A stretch of 6,369 nucleotides of DNA, from NCBI GenBank assembly GCA_003222455.1, contig QHWF01000366.1, forward strand, positions 1 to 6,369, in the 5' to 3' direction. The notes under the pieces are model-generated. The model saw nothing but the letters and a program-made list of their open reading frames with translations. It was not told where the DNA came from and searched no databases. The stretch is from Acidobacteriota bacterium (lineage in GTDB: Bacteria; Acidobacteriota; Vicinamibacteria; Vicinamibacterales; CAVVIG01). Made by a program: the position numbers and the translations under genes. The first letter of the stretch is position 1. Every line of letters begins with the position of its first letter. This document shows, one piece after another, positions 5,851 to 6,369 of the stretch.

Positions 5851-5998
5851 AGCCTCAGTTCAAGCACCCTGGAGCGTCAGCTCAAAGCACTCTTGCAGCG
5901 TCAGCTCAATGCACTCTGGGGCGTCAGTTCAGAGCACTCTGGAGCGTCAGTTCAAAGCACCCTGAATCGTCAGTTCAAAGCACGGTTGAGCGTCAGGT
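5851..5998. repeat. 23-bp tandem repeat array, six full units plus one partial
   Basis: Units on the plus strand follow the pattern agcgtcagttcaaagcac then about five variable bases. They lie at 5851-5872 (22 bp), 5873-5896 (24), 5897-5919, 5920-5942, 5943-5965 and 5966-5988 (23 each), with a partial copy at 5989-5998. The right-hand copies form the last codons of the unknown gene ('LTLNRALN-stop'), while the left-hand unit reaches the methyltransferase start region. The units adjoin directly with no unique spacers, so this is not CRISPR. The unit length is not a multiple of three, so this is not a protein repeat. Confidence 0.88.
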
Positions 5999-6369
5999 CG
6001 TTGGTCAGGGAGAGCCATGCGGCGATAGCCGCTGCCTTGTCGTCGGCGCGCCAGGATCCACCTATTGTCCTGCCGAAATCGCCAATCGTCCGCTTGATCG
6101 CCCGTTCTCCGCAGCCCAGCTCCCTGGCCGCTGTTGTCGCCAGTTGCTTGTCCACGATGATCGTGCAGGAGACTCCGTGCGCCCGCAGCGCATCTTCGAC
6201 CACCGTACGGAACAGCCGCCCTTCGCTGGCATGCGCGCGGATGTGTGGATTGGCAACTTGCCGCGGATCGATCACGCTGCCGACGACGAGCCCGGCCACG
6301 CCGAGGCCATCCTGTCCGATGTCTCGCACGAACGAGGCGATCGCACGCGTCGCGCACCGACGGATGATC
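5970..6369 (-). CDS. Uncharacterised protein, N-terminus beyond window edge
   Basis: The frame is open from the right edge to a TGA at 5970-5972, giving about 132 visible residues. I do not recognise the family with confidence. Visible sequence includes a hydrophobic strand 'GLGVAGLVVGSVIDPRQ', then 'NPHIRAHASEGRLFRTVVEDALRAHGVSCTIIVDKQL', then a basic/aromatic C-terminal part ending 'AIAAWLSLTNDLTLNRALN'. The alternation of strands and helices suggests a soluble alpha/beta protein. The 'H-x-R-A-H-A-x-E-G-x-L-F-R' segment is loosely reminiscent of RNase H/RuvC-like folds, but that is only an impression. A GTG at 6329 could start a 119-residue protein, but the frame continues without a stop to the edge, so the true start may be outside. 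Its final codons coincide with the first units of the 23-bp tandem array. Confidence 0.6.
   Translation of the reverse strand, partial: IIRRCATRAIASFVRDIGQDGLGVAGLVVGSVIDPRQVANPHIRAHASEGRLFRTVVEDALRAHGVSCTIIVDKQLATTAARELGCGERAIKRTIGDFGRTIGGSWRADDKAAAIAAWLSLTNDLTLNRALN

Noticed and set aside
5851..5998. CRISPR array
   Set aside because: Units of 22-24 bp abut directly with no unique spacers, and no cas genes are nearby.

Overview
The window is GC-rich with bacterial-style coding. It most resembles a Vicinamibacteria-type Acidobacteriota chromosome segment. The best clue is repeat DNA that reads as 'RLKPDTT' when translated, together with 'NAELAEPAEK'-like and 'RQAQGRPEQ'-like repeats; I associate these with that group, so the taxonomy is inference. 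No rRNA, tRNA, transposase, integrase or CRISPR array was seen.

Layout, left to right. (1) 1-565, minus strand: the start of a cyclase/kynurenine-formamidase-like hydrolase that runs off the left edge. A 76-residue ORF overlaps its start and looks like the C-terminal scrap of a thiamine-pyrophosphate (TPP) enzyme. (2) 590-730: a C-rich, short-period repeat at the divergent boundary. (3) 733-1989, plus strand: an MFS permease of the anion:cation symporter type. (4) 1980-2083: a perfect inverted pair of 24-bp REP-like units; the coding regions on both sides end inside it. (5) 2021-2890, minus: a second, secreted lipoprotein cyclase-family hydrolase. (6) 3095-4945, minus: a secreted amidase-signature hydrolase with a repeat unit spliced in frame into its middle. 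(7) 4946-5176: a non-coding stretch with a TATAAT box and a palindromic repeat. (8) 5177-5846, minus: a class I SAM-dependent methyltransferase whose C-terminus appears frameshifted. (9) 5851-5998: a 23-bp tandem array. (10) 5970 to the right edge, minus: the C-terminal part of an unrecognised protein.

A plausible functional theme is uptake and hydrolysis of small organic acids or amides: permease, two metal-dependent cyclase/formamidase-type hydrolases and an exported amidase. The sequence does not identify a substrate. No classical defence or mobile system is visible. The most unusual aspect is how often dispersed or tandem repeats have reshaped coding ends: they supply stop codons, add a C-terminal tail, insert a loop in the amidase, and possibly create a ribosome binding site.
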